64,000 nucleotides of DNA, taken from NCBI RefSeq assembly GCF_032884065.1, contig NC_088865.1:48582868-48646867 (forward strand), in the 5' to 3' direction. Each line of letters begins with the position of its first letter. Position 1 is the first letter of the stretch. This DNA comes from Artemia franciscana. Lineage: Eukaryota; Arthropoda; Branchiopoda; Anostraca; Artemiidae. Positions 59,091 to 64,000 of this stretch are shown here, in pieces. Made by a program: the position numbers and the translations under genes. The notes beneath the pieces were generated by a model, which saw nothing but the letters and a program-made list of their open reading frames with translations, searched no databases and had not been told where the DNA came from.

Positions 59091-61182
59091 TTTAAAAATA
59101 CGCTTTGGAATTACAAACTCTGCGTTGATACGGTCACCCCTAGAGAAAAAAAAAACAACAAATAAACGCGCATCCGTGATCTTTCTTCTGGCAAATAATA
59201 CAAAACTCCACATTTTTGCAGATAGGAGCTTGAAACCTACAATAGGGTTCTCGGATACCCTGAATCTGATGGTGTGATTTTCATTAAGATCACTTGGCTT
59301 TTGGGTGGTGTTTCCCTTTTTTCGAAAATCAGGAAAATTTTCTAAGGCTCGTAACCTTTGATGGGTACGACTAAACTGATTGAAATTTATATGTTTGAAA
59401 TCGGCTTCAAAGCCGATTCTTTTAATATATCTATTGGTATTAAGCTTCTTTTTTAAAGAGTTTCGCTTAATATTGGGTTGGGTCATTCCTTACTTACAGT
59501 TCGTTATTACTTACTTACGAACTGTTTGAACCGCAATTTTCTTAGATTTTTTTTCGGTTATTATTACGCATATGAAGAAGTTGCCCCCTCCTCAATACTT
59601 CGCTCTTTACACAAAAATTTTGTGAATTTGTAAAAAGCTTATTACTCTAATCAAACGGTCCTTGTGTGCCAGGAGTCATTCTTGAATAATTGGAACAAAA
59701 AGTCAAATATTAGCGTAAAGAGTGAAATACTGAGAAGGGGGCAACCCCCTCAATTATATAGGCAATAATTTCTGTTCATTTTAAGTTTTAGTGTTGTTCC
59801 TTACTTTCAGTTGGAGAAAACTTGCTTTTTTTATTTGAAAAGCCGAAAACATACAATATCTTTTGTTTATTATCACATAAAAATCATAGTTAAGAAGTTT
59901 CTTAAGATAATATGGAATGCTAAGATTGGCTGAATAATAAAACAAAAGATTATTGTTTATATCAGCCATTATACAACAAAATTCTAACTTAAGCGTAGAG
60001 GTCTAGGTACTAATGAGGGGAAGGAACTTCCCAATATACGGGATACGAGGGGGTTTGCCCCCTCGTCAATACCTCGCTCTTTACGCCGAAGTTCCAATTT
60101 TGTTCCAATTCTTTAAGAATGACCCCTGAAAACCAAAAGCCATTTAATTAGAATAAATAGCTCTTTTGAAATTAATAAAAATGCTTTAGCGTAAATAAAG
60201 AGATATTTACGAGGGGGCAAACCCCTTCATATACGTAATAGTTTCCGGTCGTTCTGAGTTTCAATGTTGCTCCTTACTTCAAGTTAATTTTTTTTTATTA
60301 ATTTCTGACTGTTTTTTAAATAATCCTGGGAAATCCAGTGCCCCCATCATGGAAATTCTTTCCCCCATGAAAATTTCTTCCGTAGAAAGATCCTCCCAGG
60401 TGACCCTCTTCCCCCGATCCCTTCCTATACTAGAAAAATACCTGCTGAAAATATCTGTTTACTTCTCAATAAATACTATTTGTAAACAATGGGTAAAGTT
60501 CATAACTTGCATCCCTTCTTCTGGGGACTGTTTGGGATGAAGTCGTCCTCAAAGACATAGCTATTAGATTTTTCGACTATGCTGAACAAAATGGTTATCT
60601 CAAAATTTTGATCTGGTGACTTTGGGAATAGTGTGGGAGGGGAGCTCGTTGCCCTACATTTTTTAGTCACTTAAAAAGGGCACTAGTACTTCTAACTCCG
60701 TTCAAATGAGGCCTCTGCCGACATTCTTGGACTACTGGGTCAATACTATCATCCCTGGAAAAATATACAACAACTACAAAAAACAAATGAACACGCTCCG
60801 TTATCTTTCTTCTGGCAAAAATACAAAATTCCACATTTTTGCTGATAGGAGCTAGGAACCTCTACAGTAGGGTTCTCTGATACGCTGAATTGGATAATGC
60901 GATTCTATGACTTTCAGGGGGTGTTTCTACCTTTTTTTCAAAAATAAAGCGAATTTTCTCAGGCTCGTAACTTTTGATGGGTTGGAATAAAATTGATGAT
61001 TTTTTGAGTTGGTGAGTTTTGATGAGTTGGAATGCTGATGAGCTGGAATACAATTAAAATCAGAATAAAAATCCGATTCTTTTGATGTATCTATTTGTAT
61101 CGAAATTCGGTTTTTTAGAGATTCAGTTACTACTGAGCCGGGTCGCTCCTTACTTACAGTTCGTTGCCACGAACTGTTTGAA
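59090..61182 (-). repeat. Foldback element copies 13a and 13b
   Basis: A right-hand fragment, 59090-59530, ends with GTCATTCCTTACTTACAGTTC and a ~20-bp AACTG stem. Next to it is a fuller copy, 59530-61182, ending GAGCCGGGTCGCTCCTTACT. The fuller copy includes a hairpin region at 59560-59815 and another at 60040-60285. At 60990-61050 it carries a small GATGAGTTGGAAT tandem expansion. Confidence 0.78.
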
Positions 61183-62535
61183 AATGTGTTAATCTTAAAT
61201 CTAAATAAACCTTAGCCTTTTAATATTGGCACTGCCACCCCAAGTACTTTTGAGAGCCTATGAGTTGGGATTACGCTTCTAGAAGCGCACCATTTTATCT
61301 AAAGAAAATTAGTGTAACCTGATAAAATCCTTCTGGTCCAACCTTCTGGTATCGCTGCTATTGCTCCCTAATTGGTTTTAGAGCCTGTCAGTGGGACAGG
61401 AGCGAGGCTGTACTCAGGGGAGAGGTTAGGGGATTTTAGCCCCTCCCCAAAAAAAATGTTTGTCTGACTTGTAAAAGCGTAACAAAAATCCATAAAAACA
61501 CACTTTTTATACATTTTTTAAGTTTTTTCGCAACCTCCCCACTCCCGTAAAAAATCTCAGATACGGTTCTTGACACGAGTTATAAGCATTCTAGGTGATT
61601 ACCACTCGATAAAAGAAAAAAACATGAAAATGCTATCTTACTTATTACTGTTGTATATCTTTCTGATTGGCCAAAGTTGACGATATTTGCGGGGTTTAAG
61701 AAGCCAAAATTCTTATCACTCTTTACTGCTAGAAAAACATACTATGCAACCACTTTAACCTTTTTCTTATTGCCAATCATTACCTTCTAATAATGTGCTG
61801 TAACACACTTAAGCGTTCAAAAATTGTACTTATAGTTTGTCACTACAGAGAAAACAATATTTAAATAATGTTAAAGATTCTTATTTCTTACATTTATTTT
61901 TTATTTTTAAGTTTTTTATTTTTTATTATTACAATATTTAAAGATTTTTACTTTGCAGTTGGTAGTTGAAAATAAAATGAATGTTACATTTAATCATTTG
62001 GTATATGCCATTCTCGGTTCTTAGCTAGTTCACCCTCCAGAAAATCCACTCCTGCTTAAAATTTTCCCAGGAAAACCCCCTATGCGGTCAACCTCCACCG
62101 AAGAACTCCTCCTGTGGACCATTCCCCTAATGGACAATCATCCCTCTGGAATATTTTTCCCGCATGCAAAATTGAACAGCCAATGGAAAAGTAAAATAAA
62201 TAAAAAGACTGAAGTGAAAAAGGTATTCTGGATTGTTCTACCTATTTAAAGTTATTTTCGCAGTCAGTTTATTCATTAGGAGGGCTCTTCGAAGGTTATT
62301 CATTGCTCCTTTCCCGCCAAAAATACTGCAATAAAACTGATTTCAACATGGTCAAAGTTATGAGATTCACATCTGCACAATAAAGAGTGGTGCACCGTAG
62401 ATACATTCTCGCATACGCACCTGCTGGTGGCATGTTCGCTTTCTTCTGTGTTAAAGTAGACTTAAGGGTATACTTACTGGATTCCCTTACTTTTTGCTTA
62501 TTTTTCTGTTAAATTAGACCTAAGAATGTACTTAC
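61183..62535. other. TH intron with dispersed fragments
   Basis: A G-rich dispersed repeat piece lies at 61370-61580 (TTTGTCTGACTTGTAAAAGC). A short-motif GGAAAAC/GAAAATCC array like that at 8455-8670 lies at 62030-62170. The rest is unremarkable. Confidence 0.5.
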
Positions 62536-62692
62536 TAAGTATATGAAAAAGCAATATTAGCAACCATTTGTCTCCTCTTCCTGTATTGTTTATCAGAAAA
62601 ACCAGGATGATCCTGATCCAAATCTGGCTCGTACTTAGAAATCAAATGATTGCAGCGATCAAGGTCAGAAATATGTTTTGGATACCAGCAAT
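62536..62692 (-). CDS. TH: TH exon: linker between ACT and catalytic domains
   Basis: The acceptor AATTTTCTAG precedes ATTGCTGG, and the donor ACTTA precedes GTAAGT. It reads [20 protein letters not shown], then [20 protein letters not shown], and ends [12 protein letters not shown]-x-DHPGFSD rather than SELDADHPGFKD is what separates TH from the phenylalanine and tryptophan enzymes. Phases fit both neighbours (G to AT, TA to T). Confidence 0.95.
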
Positions 62693-63104
62693 CTAGAAAA
62701 TTTGAAGTTTGATAATATTTGGCTTGTAATAGCTCATACAAAATGACCAAAACCAAAATATCGAACACCCGAGACAGGGCAGAAGTATAACATTGTGTTA
62801 AACATACATTAATGTAATTCTTTTTTCGTTTTTGTTTTAACATTAGACTTTCGTCGCTTGCGGTCAGTTTTGCTTTGACTCTGTCAGTGATCAAAGAAAA
62901 TAATCAATTAAATGGATATATTTGCTCTAGAATGCAGAAAATGCATGAACAAATAAGAAAACTGAGACTAATGATAAATGAGACTTGGCCATTGATAGTT
63001 AAGCAAAGTAGACCGGAAGGTGCCAAAAATATTCCAAAAAATACAATAAGACAACATTAAATTTGGGTGATAGTTAAAAGATTACAACTAATAATACTAA
63101 CAAC

Positions 63105-63160
63105 TCACCGCAGCACCAAGCTGCCTGAGGCCAACACAGCTACACACGCTCCTCCTCCAA
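63105..63160 (-). repeat. Short LINE 3'-end fragment
   Basis: CAACTCACCGCAGCACCAAG and CCTGAGGCCAACACAGCTAC match the line at 18898-18945, the 3' end of the retrotransposon fragment there. A weaker relative lies near 29060-29100. Confidence 0.6.
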
Positions 63161-63318
63161 CCCAGTCTAATCAAAGCCTCCCTATTTACACCCTTCACAT
63201 TTCACCACTTCACTATTTTTACTATTTACTTCATTTCCTACAAGGCAGCAAAATAATAACTTATCTGTTAGTTTATGTAATACTTGCAATCAACTCAGAA
63301 TACATATACGTAAATACG

Positions 63319-63324
<6 letters not shown>

Positions 63325-63405
<81 letters not shown>
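63325..63405. repeat. (TA)n microsatellite, about 40 units
   Basis: A clean TA tract in the short intron between two TH exons, 45 bp before the 5' splice site region of the exon at 63451-63634. Confidence 0.97.
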
Positions 63406-63408
<3 letters not shown>

Positions 63409-63450
63409 AGTAGTGAAAAATTTTGCATACGTAATGTCAATCTAGAATAC

Positions 63451-63634
63451 CTTTAACATTTGTGGGATCTCGGATAACTTGTACATCAAAAATGTTGTTG
63501 TCTTGCTTGAAAGTTGATAGCAGACTGAATAGACCTTCTCGTGGGATATCCATCTTAAAGAGGATGTCTGAACTGTCAGCATCATTCCACTGCGATTTTC
63601 GGGACTCAACATGGAGAATTGTGCCTTTGCAGCT
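63451..63634 (-). CDS. TH: TH exon: ACT regulatory domain, second part
   Basis: The acceptor CATTTTTTAG precedes AGCTGC, and the donor AAAG precedes GTATTC. It reads SCKGTILHVESRKSQW, then DILFKMDIPREGLFSLLSTF, and closes VQVIRDPTNVK. The HVESR motif and the following strand-helix pattern are those of the ACT domain of aromatic amino acid hydroxylases, which mediates feedback control. Phase 0 in, phase 1 out, matching its neighbours. Confidence 0.88.
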
Positions 63635-63793
63635 CTAAAAAATGACATAATTTAGGGTGAAAATTCAGTGTTGTTTTTTTTTACTTCAACAATTTCTTAT
63701 GAGTTTTTTTGTCCTGATTTCCCAAGTAACTATAAAGCTATCAGTGATTTGGACATACCTCAATAAATGGTGGAAAAAATAGCTTTTACTTAC

Positions 63794-63898
63794 TATATCA
63801 ATATAGTCAATACAGCCAAGCTCTAAAAGGTTATTCTTAGGTTTTGTTATAAAAACATAACTTATGCACTGCATATGCTTTTTGTTTTTTTCATATTT
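63794..63898 (-). CDS. TH: TH exon (probable): start of ACT domain
   Basis: The acceptor TTTGTTAG precedes AAATATG, and the donor ATA precedes GTAAGT. There are 35 codons, phase 0 at both ends, fitting the next exon. It reads KYEKNKKHMQCISYVFITKP, then NNLLELGCIDYIDI. ISYVF matches the position of the first ACT strand in the family, and the distance to HVESR is within two residues of that in related enzymes. Sequence identity is modest, so this is less certain than the other exons. Nothing firm was found between 63899 and 64000. Confidence 0.55.
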
Positions 63899-64000
63899 CT
63901 AACAAACCTGGAACACAACTTAAAAGAAGCTGGCTATACTTTAATATACAATAGCGATTATACCGAGTTGATTTTTGAATTTGATCAGCTTGATGGAAGA

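Larger units (their letters stand above)
34149..63898 (-). other. TH: Tyrosine hydroxylase gene (eight exons, N-terminus off window)
   Basis: Tyrosine 3-monooxygenase converts tyrosine to L-DOPA using tetrahydrobiopterin and O2. It is rate-limiting for dopamine and, in arthropods, for cuticle tanning. The coding exons on the minus strand are 63898-63794, 63634-63451, 62692-62536, 57982-57786, 52930-52795, 41481-41355, 37720-37491 and 34424-34256. Every junction keeps phase and has GT-AG borders. The product covers the ACT regulatory domain, the catalytic core and the C-terminal helix, about 434 residues; arthropod enzymes run about 510-580. HELLGH and the Glu of WFTVEFGL give the 2-His-1-Glu iron site. 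[12 protein letters not shown] and the overall match favour TH over phenylalanine or tryptophan hydroxylase. The phosphorylated N-terminus lies past 64000. Introns reach 11.3 kb and hold most of the foldback copies. No frameshift or stop is seen in the exons. Confidence 0.93.

Noticed and set aside
61005..61050. Hammerhead-ribozyme-like CTGATGAG
   Set aside because: No matching GAAA and no helices. It is part of a small GATGAGTTGGAAT tandem expansion.
63955..64000. Further upstream TH exon ending near a GTATAA
   Set aside because: The open readings end in phase 1 or 2, while the next exon needs phase 0, and there is no family match.

Overview
This window is nuclear DNA from an animal, most likely an arthropod. 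The genes are split by long introns with GT-AG borders, the sequence is AT-rich, and repeats fill most of the space. The tyrosine hydroxylase residues, the non-LTR retrotransposon fragments and the abundant short trinucleotide and (TA)n tracts fit a crustacean; a brine-shrimp-like species is only a guess. Nothing bacterial or viral was seen.

Two genes can be read with confidence, and they converge tail to tail. On the plus strand, four exons between 16614 and 31556 encode almost all of a tetraspanin (223 residues to the stop; only the first short coding exon is missing), with a poly(A) signal at 31601. On the minus strand, seven phase-compatible exons plus one probable exon, from 63898 down to 34256, encode tyrosine hydroxylase from the ACT regulatory domain to the C-terminal tetramer helix (about 434 residues). 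Its N-terminal exon(s) lie beyond the right edge. The two stop codons are 2.7 kb apart. A possible last exon of a third, unidentified plus-strand gene sits at 15397-15481.

The rest is repetitive. From left to right: a ~290-bp satellite (1-1625); a second ~280-bp satellite in three arrays (1770-3660 and 9717-11999 plus, 55000-57301 minus); and at least 13 full or partial copies of a composite foldback element, on both strands, each built around a body homologous to the 280-bp satellite monomer and ending in a large hairpin. There are also non-LTR retrotransposon remnants (18890-19385, 25000-25610, 38600-40980), a tRNA-derived SINE (28300-28610), a three-unit higher-order minisatellite (29160-29575), an inverted-repeat element with a hexanucleotide core (24571-24898), and long (TA)n tracts at 12009, 27941 and 63325.

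The points most worth a second look are: the foldback family, whose two hairpin arms carry the same copy-specific changes; the link between its body and the satellite; satellite arrays that share a defined left border, as inserted units would; and three tandem copies of the 5' half of a tetraspanin exon, two of which are decoy splice acceptors. No new enzymatic or defence system was found.
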